The notes beneath the pieces were generated by a model, which was not told where the DNA came from, ran no database searches, and was given only the letters and a program-made list of their open reading frames with translations. From assembly GCA_964543195.1 (NCBI GenBank), contig CAZIXF010000002.1, positions 1 through 64,000 on the forward strand: 64,000 nucleotides of DNA, read 5' to 3'. Below, piece after piece: positions 52,593 to 61,674 of this stretch. The position numbers and the translations under genes are program-made. Position 1 is the first letter of the stretch. Each line of letters begins with the position of its first letter. The DNA is from JAGTVG01 sp964543195 (GTDB taxonomy: Bacteria; Bacteroidota; Bacteroidia; Cytophagales; Cyclobacteriaceae).

Positions 52593-54818
52593 TCAGGGTT
52601 TATAACTGGCCTGGAGATGATATAATACCGCTTTGATCTCGTTATAACTGAATTTGTCGTTCAGAAGATATTTTACTTCGGAAAGGCTGTCCCAGGTCCG
52701 TTTTTTCAATTCCCTGCTGATGGTCTCATATTCTTCTTTTGTCACAAAATCGTATACATCCACTTCGCCTTCTTTTACATAGTGAAGAAGATGGGATTCG
52801 ATCGTGCCTCCAGTAAGCATCCTTTCCGTCGCGATCTCTTCAATGGATTTACCGCTTTGATACATTTCGTAACTCAGTTTCCGGCTGTCACCCTTTTGGG
52901 GTTTATGCGATTTTATTTCCGGGGGCGGTATCTCCTCCGATTTTTTCTTCTGCTCCTTTATTGATTCAAGTAGTTGGGAAATTCCGGCTCCGCGGGCCAG
53001 TCCTTCTGCCAGTCTGCATGCCTGGTCGATCTCTTCTTTTTTTACAGCCACGGTTTTTTTCAGCCCCAGCAAGGCCATGAGATATTTCTTCATCCGTGGT
53101 TTCTTTTCCATTTGGTAATAATGGTCATTCAAAGGATTTCCCAATTCTTCTTCCATTATTTTATTAAAATACGACCTGGAATCCTTCATACGCTCCGATA
53201 GCCTGGGATAACGATCCTTACCCATAGCCAGCAATTTTGATATGTTGGAATCGAACTTTTGGGCCACCTTTTTTAATTCTTCTCCCTTTTTCAGGCAATG
53301 CAGGCCGAGGCGAACCGCATCTTCACTATAGGTTACATCCTTTTTTCTGTATTCCTGAATAAAGTCATTGAAGTAGGTACTAAACGAATCCCAGTTCATG
53401 CTTTTGTGGATCAGGGATTCCAGGTAAAGTTTTTGTTCCCTGTTGAGCTTTTCAATCAATTGATCACGATCCGGGAAGGCATCCATTTCCTGTATAGGAT
53501 CATCAGCCCGGATGCTGCTTTTTTGAAGGGGAGTGCTTAAAACCAGTCCATCGAGGCTTCGTAACCGGCTTAAGGCTACGTAAACCTGTCCACTCGCAAA
53601 GGAGTCGCCGGCATCTATTATCGCCTGGTCGAAGGTAAGCCCCTGGCTTTTATGAATGGTGATCGCCCAGGCAAGCCGGATCGGATACTGCCGGAACGTA
53701 CCGAGTATCTTTTCGGAGATGGTTTTTGTCTTTTCGTCAAGGGAGTATCTTATATTGGTCCACTCTTCTTTTTCCAGCGATAATAAACCTTCTTCCCCCG
53801 GGAAGTATACGGTTATTTCATCTTCATCGATTTCTTTGATTACCCCGATCTTGCCATTATAATACCGTTTGCTTTCATTCTTGTCATTTTTGATGAACAT
53901 CACCTGGGCTCCCTTTTTCAGGACTAAAGTCTGGTCGGCCGGAGTGGCCGATTCGTTGAAGTCACCTTCGATTTCCGCTCCGAATTGATATAATTTGCCG
54001 GGGAGCTTTTTCAATTCTTTATCGTTAATGGCATTTGCCTTGTAATGATGGGAGCAAAGTGTGATGAAGTTTTCTTTTTCGGGAGGTTTGAAACCGGGTT
54101 TGTAAAAGCTGTTCAGATAATCCAGACCGGTTTCATCCAACCGGTTCTCGCGGATCTTATTCAGTATTCCAAGGAATTTTCCATCCTGCTGCCTGTAGAT
54201 CTTATCCAGTTCAAGCTTTACGAGGGGAAGGTCCTTCATGACCCGGGCACTGAAGAAATACGGATTTTTATAAGACCCCGCCAGTAACTGTTTATCATCC
54301 CCGGGCACTACCGGAGGTAATTGATAGAGATCGCCGATCATCAAAACCTGGAGTCCGCCGAAAGGTTGCCTGTTATTTTTTCTTATATACCGCAAGACCG
54401 CATCCAGCGCATCCATCAGGTCGGCCCGGACCATTGAAACTTCATCGATGATCAGCAGTTCGAGTTCCTGGATAAGCTTTCTTTTTTGAGAGTTCATCCG
54501 GAGTTTTTTCAACAATTCGGGACGGGTATGGACGGCCCTGGGGAAATGACTGATTTCCGTTAAAGTTGCGGGATCAGATATGTATGTGCCGATCGGTATC
54601 TGGAAGAATGAGTGGATGGTCATACCCCCGGCATTTATCGCGGCTACACCCGTAGGGGCAACCACCACGGATTTTTTGGCTGAATTATTCTTTATATGAT
54701 GTAAAAAGGTGGTCTTTCCGCTTCCTGCTTTGCCTGTAAGGAAAATATGACACCGGGTGTGGTTCACAAAGCTATCTGCCAGTTGAAACATCTCATTGTA
54801 ATCGTAAGCTGGTTTCAT
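52593..54818 (-). CDS. Pif1/RecD-like DNA helicase with HRDC-like and HTH C-terminus
   Basis: 741 aa. Walker A GKAGSGKTT (residues 29-37), Walker B LLIIDEVSM (121-129), the Q-loop-like LMIGDLYQLPP, and the C-terminal motifs AWAITIHKSQGLTFDQ and YVALSRLRSLDGLVLSTPL define superfamily 1B helicases. The C-terminal third has a helical (HRDC-like) stretch and a helix-turn-helix of the HTH_40 type (YQSGKSIEEIATERMLTGGT). This helicase is common in Bacteroidota and likely unwinds or repairs DNA ends. Followed upstream by an intergenic palindrome. Confidence 0.9.
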   Translation of the reverse strand: MKPAYDYNEMFQLADSFVNHTRCHIFLTGKAGSGKTTFLHHIKNNSAKKSVVVAPTGVAAINAGGMTIHSFFQIPIGTYISDPATLTEISHFPRAVHTRPELLKKLRMNSQKRKLIQELELLIIDEVSMVRADLMDALDAVLRYIRKNNRQPFGGLQVLMIGDLYQLPPVVPGDDKQLLAGSYKNPYFFSARVMKDLPLVKLELDKIYRQQDGKFLGILNKIRENRLDETGLDYLNSFYKPGFKPPEKENFITLCSHHYKANAINDKELKKLPGKLYQFGAEIEGDFNESATPADQTLVLKKGAQVMFIKNDKNESKRYYNGKIGVIKEIDEDEITVYFPGEEGLLSLEKEEWTNIRYSLDEKTKTISEKILGTFRQYPIRLAWAITIHKSQGLTFDQAIIDAGDSFASGQVYVALSRLRSLDGLVLSTPLQKSSIRADDPIQEMDAFPDRDQLIEKLNREQKLYLESLIHKSMNWDSFSTYFNDFIQEYRKKDVTYSEDAVRLGLHCLKKGEELKKVAQKFDSNISKLLAMGKDRYPRLSERMKDSRSYFNKIMEEELGNPLNDHYYQMEKKPRMKKYLMALLGLKKTVAVKKEEIDQACRLAEGLARGAGISQLLESIKEQKKKSEEIPPPEIKSHKPQKGDSRKLSYEMYQSGKSIEEIATERMLTGGTIESHLLHYVKEGEVDVYDFVTKEEYETISRELKKRTWDSLSEVKYLLNDKFSYNEIKAVLYHLQASYKP

Positions 54819-54906
54819 GGAACGTATTTAATTTATAGGTTTGAACAGAAATAAAATTATATGAAAATTTATTCAGTGCGAAAATTTTTTTTATTTATTT
54901 TTCGGC

Positions 54907-54964
54907 ACTCATTATATGACTTCAAGTCGGCACTCATCACATAACTCCAAGTCATATGATGAGT
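54907..54964. repeat. Inverted repeat of the ACTCAT..ATGACTT family
   Basis: Left arm actcattatatgactt (54907-54922) and right arm aagtcatatgatgagt (54949-54964), one mismatch, with a 26-base middle that carries another half-unit. It lies between the helicase start and the rmuC 3' end. Same family as 4304-4450 and 39122-39152. Confidence 0.75.
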
Positions 54965-55038
54965 TAAGATATGCACAACTTATTGAATCATCCGTCGATC
55001 TCCTTTTCTCAAAGTCCTGCCACCTGGACATGCCGGAT

Positions 55039-56382
55039 TCATTCACTCTTGTCCAGCAATCGCTGGTCCATCGATTTTGAAGCCCTGGCCCCGAGTTCCT
55101 TTAATCGCTCGGTTTTACGGATCAGATTATCCTTTCCCTCGGATAATTTATTCATTGCGGCCTCATAACTTTTGCGGGTAAGCTTCAGGTTGTCACCCAC
55201 TTTTACCAGATCATCGGTAAACAATTTGAATTTGTCGTAAAGGAGTCCGCTTTGCCTGGCAATTTCCATGGCGTTCCGGTTCTGGTATTCCTGCCTCCAT
55301 ATGCTGGCTATGGTCCGCAAAGTGGCGATCAGGGTGGAAGGGCTCACGATCACGATATTTTTTTCATAGGCGTCGGTGAAGAGCTGGTCATCATGCTGCA
55401 CGGCCAGGCCGAAAGCCGGCTCGATGGGCATGAATAAAAGCACGAAATCGAGGCCCTCCAGTTCATAGATCTGTTGGTAATTTTTACTGTTGAGATCTTT
55501 AAGATGTTTTCTGACAGAGCCGATATGTTCGATCATGTACTTTTGCTGTTCCTCATCCGTTTCGGCCCGGGTATATTTTTCATAAGCGATCAGCGACACT
55601 TTGGAGTCAATCACAATATTTTTCTTATCCGGCAGGTTAATGATCACATCGGGTTGAAGGCGTCCGGATTCAGAGGTAAAGGACTGTTGGACCGTATATT
55701 CCCTTCCCTTTTCCAGGCCTGATTTTTCAAGGATGCTTTCCAGTATGAACTCTCCCCAGCTGCCCTGGGTTTTGGATTCCCCTTTTAGGGCCCTGGTCAG
55801 GTTCTCTGCATCCTTGGTAATCTTCTGATTAAGTTCTTTCAGACTGGCGATCTGCTCTTTAAGGCTGCTGTTTCGTTCAATGTTTTCCTTGTTGGTCTGT
55901 TCAACCTTTTTTTCAAATTCGGAGATCTTTTCGCGCAAGGGGTTGAGAATCTCGCCCAGGTTAAGTTTATTCTGGTCGGTGAACTTTTTGCTTTTTTCTT
56001 CGAATATCTGATTGGCCAGGTTCCTGAATTCAAAGGCAAATCTTTCCTGAAGTTTCTCTATCTCTTTCTTCTGGGTTTCCAGTTTTTCCTGAAGATTTTT
56101 ATAATCCGATTCGGTGGAGATAAGCTTATTGTTCAGCTCCAGGCTCCGGCTCCTTTCCACATCAATTTCTTCTTTAAGCTGGGCATGATCGTTCAATAAT
56201 GAATCATACTGCTCCTGTTTCAAACGGTTCTCTAATGCCAGGTTATTCAATTTATTATCCAGTTCTTCTTTTTCCTGCCTTGAGAGAACCCTTCGTGTTT
56301 CAATATACAATTTCGTGATCAGAAAGGCAGCGGTCCCGCCGATTACCAGTCCGCCGATCAGGTATAACCATTCGTAACTCAT
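55039..56382 (-). CDS. rmuC: DNA recombination protein RmuC
   Basis: 447 aa. N-terminal membrane anchor (LIGGLVIGGTAAFLITKLYI), a long coiled coil (about residues 35-185) and the RmuC nuclease-like domain (GSWGEFILESILEKSGLEKG, DFVLLFMPIEPAF). RmuC limits certain rearrangements of inverted DNA repeats and is thought to act as a nuclease. Length and order fit the family. It sits apart from other DNA-repair genes except the helicase on the same strand. Confidence 0.92.
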   Translation of the reverse strand: MSYEWLYLIGGLVIGGTAAFLITKLYIETRRVLSRQEKEELDNKLNNLALENRLKQEQYDSLLNDHAQLKEEIDVERSRSLELNNKLISTESDYKNLQEKLETQKKEIEKLQERFAFEFRNLANQIFEEKSKKFTDQNKLNLGEILNPLREKISEFEKKVEQTNKENIERNSSLKEQIASLKELNQKITKDAENLTRALKGESKTQGSWGEFILESILEKSGLEKGREYTVQQSFTSESGRLQPDVIINLPDKKNIVIDSKVSLIAYEKYTRAETDEEQQKYMIEHIGSVRKHLKDLNSKNYQQIYELEGLDFVLLFMPIEPAFGLAVQHDDQLFTDAYEKNIVIVSPSTLIATLRTIASIWRQEYQNRNAMEIARQSGLLYDKFKLFTDDLVKVGDNLKLTRKSYEAAMNKLSEGKDNLIRKTERLKELGARASKSMDQRLLDKSE

Positions 56383-56698
56383 AATTCTAATTCCCCGGGG
56401 TTAAAATAAACTATTTTTTCTTTCAGGAAAAAGCATAAAGGTTATTGATGACCAGTTTTCGGAAAAAATTCGGACAATCAATATTTTGGAAGGATTTTGG
56501 GAATGAGATTTGATCATTAAATAACCATTATTTGATGATTCAATTAATGCTCAAATCCCATTAGCCAATAACCAATTAATTTCTGAATGATCAATTCCTG
56601 AAATTACAAACCTCTCAGAATGGTTTAAAAAATGAGCATTAATTGAACATTGTTCATTGGTATTTGAATATTTTTCAAAAACATGGATTAACGCCCCC
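56383..56698. other. Intergenic, no supported gene
   Basis: AT-rich sequence before the rmuC start (on the minus strand), with some inverted words such as ttgatcatt/aatgatcaa. I see no ORF or RNA gene. Confidence 0.4.
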
Positions 56699-56757
56699 CC
56701 GGAATAACAGGCTGGTTAATACTCCGGAATAACAGGCTGGTTAATACTCCGGGATAA
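56699..56757. repeat. 25-bp tandem repeat, about 2.4 units
   Basis: The unit starts ccggaataacaggctgg and ends ttaatact at 56699 and 56724, with a partial third copy at 56749. It lies downstream of the small minus-strand gene. Confidence 0.8.
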
Positions 56758-56809
56758 AAGATTAGACCGGAAAAATCGTTAAACAGGAATCCTCCCTTTA
56801 AACCTTATT

Positions 56810-56980
56810 CTATCCTCTGGCAGATATAAGCAACATGAAATAGGCGATTACCAGCAGCCATATTTTATTATCCTGAAGAGCCGCCCATCGGATGTTAAGT
56901 ATGTCGAGTTGCATAAACACAATGATCAGGACGATTACTATGGAGATGATCCGTATAATTTTTCTGGTGTTATTACTCAT
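56810..56980 (-). CDS. Small two-helix membrane protein, 56 aa
   Basis: ATG at 56980 to TAG at 56810. Begins MSNNTRKIIRIISIVIVLII with a first helix, then MQLDILNIRWAALQDNKI, and a second helix (WLLVIAYFMLLIS). The same architecture (a polar loop of about 20 residues between two helices, in 50-60 aa) is seen in small Bacteroidota proteins of unknown function. It diverges from the tsaC gene, whose start is 180 bp away. Confidence 0.6.
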   Translation of the reverse strand: MSNNTRKIIRIISIVIVLIIVFMQLDILNIRWAALQDNKIWLLVIAYFMLLISARG

Positions 56981-57159
56981 GATCTATCAGGTTTAGTACT
57001 GTATGTATTATAAAAATCAGGTCAAATAATCCAATAATCACCTTCAATTAAATTATTCTAAAGATATAAAAGATAATTGTATGCCATCGATAATTTAAAG
57101 AAAAATAATAACGATTTATAATAGATTAATGATAGATTCGCTAAATAATCAAACCCCCA

Positions 57160-58122
57160 ATGACTGTAATCGGTAGGGATATACAGGTTGCAATGCAAAT
57201 TTTGTCAGGTGGTGAGCTTGTGGCGATCCCCACTGAAACAGTCTATGGGCTTGCCGCCAATGCACTGAATGTGGATGCGGTAATCAAAATATTCGATGTT
57301 AAGAATCGCCCTTCTTTCGATCCGTTGATCGTACACATCGGCACTATTGAAACACTTGAAAACCTGGTGAACACTATTCCTGAAAAAGCAGAAAAGCTGG
57401 CTGAGGCATTTTGGCCCGGACCATTAACCTTGCTTCTTCCCAAAAAAGCGGTCATCCCGGATCTTGTTACAGCCGGACTTCCCACGGTAGGGGTACGGAT
57501 GCCCAACCATGAACTCACACTGGAGCTACTCAGAGCGGTATCCTTTCCACTGGCAGCCCCCAGTGCCAATCCCTTCGGTTATGTGAGCCCCACTGCCGCC
57601 ATGCATGTAAACGATCAGCTTGGCAATAAAATACCTTATATTCTGGACGGAGGCCTTTGTGATATCGGTATCGAGTCGACCATTATCGGGTTTGGCGATG
57701 GGGGCCTGCCCACCATTCATCGCTTAGGGGGTAAGACCGTTGAAGATATTGAAGAAATCGTGGGCACAGTAGATATCCGGAAACATTCCACATCCAGACC
57801 AACAGCACCCGGAATGCTGCAATCGCATTATGCACCGGGGAAAAAAGTCTATCTTGGCACCTGGAACATATACAGCAATGTGCTGGATAAAAATAAAGCA
57901 GCCCTGATCACTTTTAAGAAGATACATCCTGACTTCGATCCCTCCCGCCAGGTCGTCTTATCGGAGGATGGCGATATGCGAACGGCCGCCAAGAATCTTT
58001 TCGCCGCCTTACGTAAATTCGACCGGAAAGATATAAATTATATAGTAGCTGAACTTCTACCGGAAAAGGGACTTGGGCGCGCCATAAATGACCGGCTTCG
58101 ACGGGCTGCCAGTGAGGATTAA
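57160..58122 (+). CDS. tsaC: L-threonylcarbamoyladenylate synthase (Sua5/YrdC type)
   Basis: 320 aa, long form with the YrdC domain (residues 1-200; ALVAIPTETVYGLAANAL-type start, RPSFDPLIVHI, FPLAAPSANPFGYVSPTAA) and a C-terminal Sua5 domain (from ~210). It makes threonylcarbamoyl-AMP from threonine, bicarbonate and ATP for tRNA t6A37. PTETVYGLA and GIEST are conserved. It stands upstream of pgk on the same strand, but pgk has its own promoter. Confidence 0.92.
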   Translation: MTVIGRDIQVAMQILSGGELVAIPTETVYGLAANALNVDAVIKIFDVKNRPSFDPLIVHIGTIETLENLVNTIPEKAEKLAEAFWPGPLTLLLPKKAVIPDLVTAGLPTVGVRMPNHELTLELLRAVSFPLAAPSANPFGYVSPTAAMHVNDQLGNKIPYILDGGLCDIGIESTIIGFGDGGLPTIHRLGGKTVEDIEEIVGTVDIRKHSTSRPTAPGMLQSHYAPGKKVYLGTWNIYSNVLDKNKAALITFKKIHPDFDPSRQVVLSEDGDMRTAAKNLFAALRKFDRKDINYIVAELLPEKGLGRAINDRLRRAASED

Positions 58123-58157
58123 ATTTAACCTGGGCAATCCGTAATATCTCAGTATTC

Positions 58158-58188
58158 TTTGTTATAGGAGCTTCATTGGCTACCTTTG
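58158..58188 (+). promoter_or_regulatory. Promoter of pgk
   Basis: TTTG at 58158-58161, 19 bases, then TACCTTTG at 58181-58188: a full match to the Bacteroidota -33/-7 promoter. It lies 50 bases before the pgk ATG. Confidence 0.8.
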
Positions 58189-58238
58189 TACCCAATATTC
58201 ATGATTAAGATTTTTTAATAACCTCAATAAAAATTCCT

Positions 58239-59426
58239 ATGAAAACAGTTGAAGAATATAACTTTTCCGGAAAACGGGCATTGATCCGTGTTGATTTTAA
58301 TGTGCCGTTAAATGAAAAATATGAAGTGACTGATGAAACGAGAATCAAGGCTGCCCTGCCCACCATCAATAAGATCCTGAAAGACGGCGGCAGTGTGGTG
58401 CTTATGTCTCACCTGGGCCGGCCCAAGGAAGGACCTGAAGAAAAATTCTCCCTGAAGCATGTTATCCCCAATTTATCGAACAGGTTGGGAAAAGATATCA
58501 AGTTCGCCGATGATTGTATCGATGATAAATCCTATGAAATGTCTTCCGGTCTCCGGGCCGGTGAAGTACTGCTCCTGGAAAACCTTCGTTTTTACAAGCA
58601 GGAAACCAAAGGTGATCGTGAATTCTCTGAAAAACTTTCAAAACATGGCGATGTATACGTAAATGATGCCTTCGGCACAGCTCACCGGGCCCATGCCTCC
58701 ACGGCTATCGTTGCTGAATTCTTCGATGATAAGATCTGCGGTTACCTTATCCAGGCTGAACTGGACAACGTGGAAAAGGTGTTAAAACAACCGGATCGTC
58801 CGTTTACAGCCATCATGGGAGGAGCAAAAGTGTCCGATAAGATATTGATCATCGAAAGGCTCCTTGATAAAGTGGATAACCTGATTATCGGGGGAGGTAT
58901 GTCCTATACCTTTACCAAGGCTCAGGGCGGTTCGATCGGTAATTCACTGCTGGAAGATGATAAGCAACAGCTTACCCTCGACCTGGTAAAGAAGGCAAAA
59001 GACAAAGGAGTGAACCTGTTATTGCCTGTAGATACGGTTATTGCCGATGAATTCAAGAATGATGCCAATAAAAAGGTAGTGAAAGCCGGTGATATCCCCG
59101 ATGGCTGGATGGGACTGGATATCGGCCCTGAGACCATAAAACTCTTTTCGGAGGTATTAGAGGATTCAAAAACGATACTCTGGAATGGTCCGATGGGTGT
59201 TTTCGAGTTTAAGAATTTTGAAGAAGGAACCGTACAGGTGGCCGAAGCAGTGGTAAAAGCTACCCAGACAGGCGGTTTTTCATTGATAGGGGGTGGAGAT
59301 TCAGCTTCCGCTGTAAATAACCTGGGATATGGAGATAAGGTCTCCCATGTGTCTACCGGAGGAGGTGCACTGCTCGAATACATCGAGGGGAAAACGCTGC
59401 CGGGAGTTGCTGCCCTGGAAGAATAA
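58239..59426 (+). CDS. pgk: Phosphoglycerate kinase
   Basis: 395 aa. It converts 1,3-bisphosphoglycerate plus ADP to 3-phosphoglycerate plus ATP in the cytosol. The family signature RVDFNVPLN is near the N-terminus, SHLGRPK and NDAFGTAHRAHAST bind substrate, KVSDKI and SLIGGGDSASAV follow, and STGGGALLEYIEG closes the nucleotide site. Length matches the family. Own promoter at 58158-58188; transcribed alone. Confidence 0.97.
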   Translation: MKTVEEYNFSGKRALIRVDFNVPLNEKYEVTDETRIKAALPTINKILKDGGSVVLMSHLGRPKEGPEEKFSLKHVIPNLSNRLGKDIKFADDCIDDKSYEMSSGLRAGEVLLLENLRFYKQETKGDREFSEKLSKHGDVYVNDAFGTAHRAHASTAIVAEFFDDKICGYLIQAELDNVEKVLKQPDRPFTAIMGGAKVSDKILIIERLLDKVDNLIIGGGMSYTFTKAQGGSIGNSLLEDDKQQLTLDLVKKAKDKGVNLLLPVDTVIADEFKNDANKKVVKAGDIPDGWMGLDIGPETIKLFSEVLEDSKTILWNGPMGVFEFKNFEEGTVQVAEAVVKATQTGGFSLIGGGDSASAVNNLGYGDKVSHVSTGGGALLEYIEGKTLPGVAALEE

Positions 59427-59586
59427 TTGAAAAGTCGGGATTGTCAGGTATCGAAATGGAATTCTTGTTCAATAGAAATAAATTTCAAAACTGACAAAAA
59501 TCATAATTTTTAAATATATTTTTTTCTTTCTTTATTCTGATTTTAAAAAATCAGATCGCGAAGAAGCAAATGTTAATTTTTTTACC

Positions 59587-59808
59587 ATGAAAAAGTCTCT
59601 GGAATATCTGGCAAAGGCCATGGAATATCTTGAAAAGTGTGAGCTTGAATCACCTTACAAGAATGCTGTTGATGTAGAAAGTGCCAAGAGAGCTTTGGAA
59701 ATTGTGGAGCTGGAACATAAGATTGAGGAAGCCCGGCAGCTTCATCGATATGATGATGCGGACAAACTGCAGAAAGAAAGAGATGATTTGTTTGCCAAGA
59801 TCTGTTGA
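59587..59808 (+). CDS. Small helical protein with a UvrB/UvrC-like (UVR) motif
   Basis: 73 aa. The second half, ALEIVELEHKIEEARQLHRY and DDADKLQKERDDL, matches the UVR motif (about 35 residues) seen in UvrB, UvrC and Clp proteins, where it mediates protein contacts. Nothing else is fused. The gene has its own leader and a bidirectional terminator 86 bp after its stop. Confidence 0.7.
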   Translation: MKKSLEYLAKAMEYLEKCELESPYKNAVDVESAKRALEIVELEHKIEEARQLHRYDDADKLQKERDDLFAKIC

Positions 59809-59893
59809 TTGATGTGATAATGTGTTCCGGATTGTTTTTAGATCTTTTTTAACCTTGCCCGGAACAATGTAAATTTTTAAAATGGATTTTTTG

Positions 59894-59925
59894 AAAAAGG
59901 GAGTGCGAAAAACACTCCCTTTTTT
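59894..59925 (+). terminator. Bidirectional rho-independent terminator
   Basis: Stem gggagtg/cactccc with loop cgaaaaa, flanked by A-run and T-run (aaaagggagtg, cactccctttttt). It serves the UVR gene on the plus strand and can also end the acyl-CoA dehydrogenase operon on the minus strand. Confidence 0.85.
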
Positions 59926-59938
59926 GTTATAATCAATT

Positions 59939-61654
59939 CTACTGATTTTCCTGCTTGATCAATCCCAGGTCACGGTGTTCGGTCTGATTGATGTAATAGA
60001 CTTTTTCTTCATTATTAGCCTCAGCCCGTTTAATGAAAATTTCGGCAGCATTGCTGTATTCGTCTTCCCGGACGGCATCGATCAATAAGAGATATCCCAT
60101 AATTATATTACCGGCCATTTCAACCAGCCTCCTGGCATGGAAGTCCATCAGTTCATTGTCTTTTTCTTCGATTATCCGGTTGGCCGTTTTTTCATAGGTA
60201 TCCGTCATCCTGACGAGTTTTTTTCTCAAAAACTCCAATTCCGGCAGATATTCACAGTTTTCATACTCCCTGATCTTGGCCAGGAATCCTCCCGTATTTA
60301 CCCCTCTGATAGCGGCCACGACCTGTAGCTGAGAGGTTCCCTCGTAAATGGAAGTGATCCGGGCATCCCGGTAGATCCTTTCCACAGGAAAATCTTTCAT
60401 AAATCCGGTGCCTCCGTGCACCTGCAGGGCATCATACGCAATCTGGTTGCAGTATTCACTTGAAACCAGTTTCAGCAGGGGGGTAAAAATATCCGCCTGG
60501 CGAAAATTTTCCTTCATTTCCTTCCGTTCATCGGGTTCAAGGGACCTTTCCTCTGAAATTCCCATATAGGATTTATAAATATCCACGAACCGGGCTGTTT
60601 CATACAACAACGACCGGATGGCAAATAGTTTGATTTTTATCTGGGAAAGCATTTCATAAACTGCCGGGAACTGGATGATCGGCTTTCCGAACTGGCTTCT
60701 CTCATTGGCATATTTTACTGCTTCGCGATAAGCAGCTTCCGCTATTCCAACAGACTGGGCTCCGATTCCAAGACGCGCAGCATTCATCAGGTTCATTACA
60801 TATTTTATCAGCCCCATCCTACGGTCACCCACGAGTTTAGCCGGGGCATCTTTGAATACAAGTTCACAGGTGGGGGATCCTTTTATGCCAAGTTTACTTT
60901 CGAGCCGCCGGATCGTTACGGCTTTATGATTCCGGTCGTAAACAAACAAGGATAATCCCCTGGCATCGTGTGTGTCGTCTTCCGACCGGGCCAGGACAAG
61001 AGATATATCCGCATCACCATTGGTAATGAACCTTTTTACACCATTCAGCAGCCAGATGTCCTTATCTTTATCATAGGTGGCTTTGAACTGGACCGATTGC
61101 AGATCAGAACCTGCATCCGGTTCAGTGAGATCCATGGCTGCGGTGGCCCCTTCTTTAGTAAAGCGTGGCAGAAATTCCTTTTTTAATTCTTCATCACCGA
61201 ATTCCCTTATAGTCTCGGCACAGTCCTGCAGTCCCCAGATATTGGCAAACCCGGCGTCGGCCCTCGAAACGATCTCTGCTGCCATTACATATGGGGTGGT
61301 AGAAAAATTAAGTCCCCCGAATCTGCGCGGCAAAGACATGCCGATCAAACCGGCCTGTTTAAGGGTATCGTAGTTTTCCTGGGTGCCACGAGCATATTTT
61401 ACTTCATTATTCACGATACTTGGCCCTTCCTTATCAACCTCCTCTGCATTTGGGGCAATGGTATTGGCGCTGATATCCCCCACAATATCCAGTACTTTTT
61501 CATAACTATCCATCGCATCCTCATAATCGATTGGCGCATGATCGTATTCATCCTTTTCTTTGTAATCCTTTTCCCGCAGACGGATGATCTTTTTCATATC
61601 CGGATGATGAAGGTGAAATTTGAGGTGCCTGTTATCTGTAAAAAAATTCCCCAT
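59939..61654 (-). CDS. Acyl-CoA dehydrogenase, long form
   Basis: 571 aa, about 190 longer than the usual 380-residue enzyme; the extra part is C-terminal and helical. FAD motifs are present: AMDLTEPDAGSDLQSV (about residue 150), KRFITNGDADI and the RDARITSIYEGTSQLQ segment with the catalytic Glu. It oxidises acyl-CoA to enoyl-CoA and hands electrons to ETF. The long C-terminus resembles VLCAD/ACAD9-type enzymes. Third gene of the etfB-etfA-acd operon, starting 21 bp after etfA. Confidence 0.93.
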   Translation of the reverse strand: MGNFFTDNRHLKFHLHHPDMKKIIRLREKDYKEKDEYDHAPIDYEDAMDSYEKVLDIVGDISANTIAPNAEEVDKEGPSIVNNEVKYARGTQENYDTLKQAGLIGMSLPRRFGGLNFSTTPYVMAAEIVSRADAGFANIWGLQDCAETIREFGDEELKKEFLPRFTKEGATAAMDLTEPDAGSDLQSVQFKATYDKDKDIWLLNGVKRFITNGDADISLVLARSEDDTHDARGLSLFVYDRNHKAVTIRRLESKLGIKGSPTCELVFKDAPAKLVGDRRMGLIKYVMNLMNAARLGIGAQSVGIAEAAYREAVKYANERSQFGKPIIQFPAVYEMLSQIKIKLFAIRSLLYETARFVDIYKSYMGISEERSLEPDERKEMKENFRQADIFTPLLKLVSSEYCNQIAYDALQVHGGTGFMKDFPVERIYRDARITSIYEGTSQLQVVAAIRGVNTGGFLAKIREYENCEYLPELEFLRKKLVRMTDTYEKTANRIIEEKDNELMDFHARRLVEMAGNIIMGYLLLIDAVREDEYSNAAEIFIKRAEANNEEKVYYINQTEHRDLGLIKQENQ

Positions 61655-61674
61655 GGTCTAATCGTTAAGTCAGG

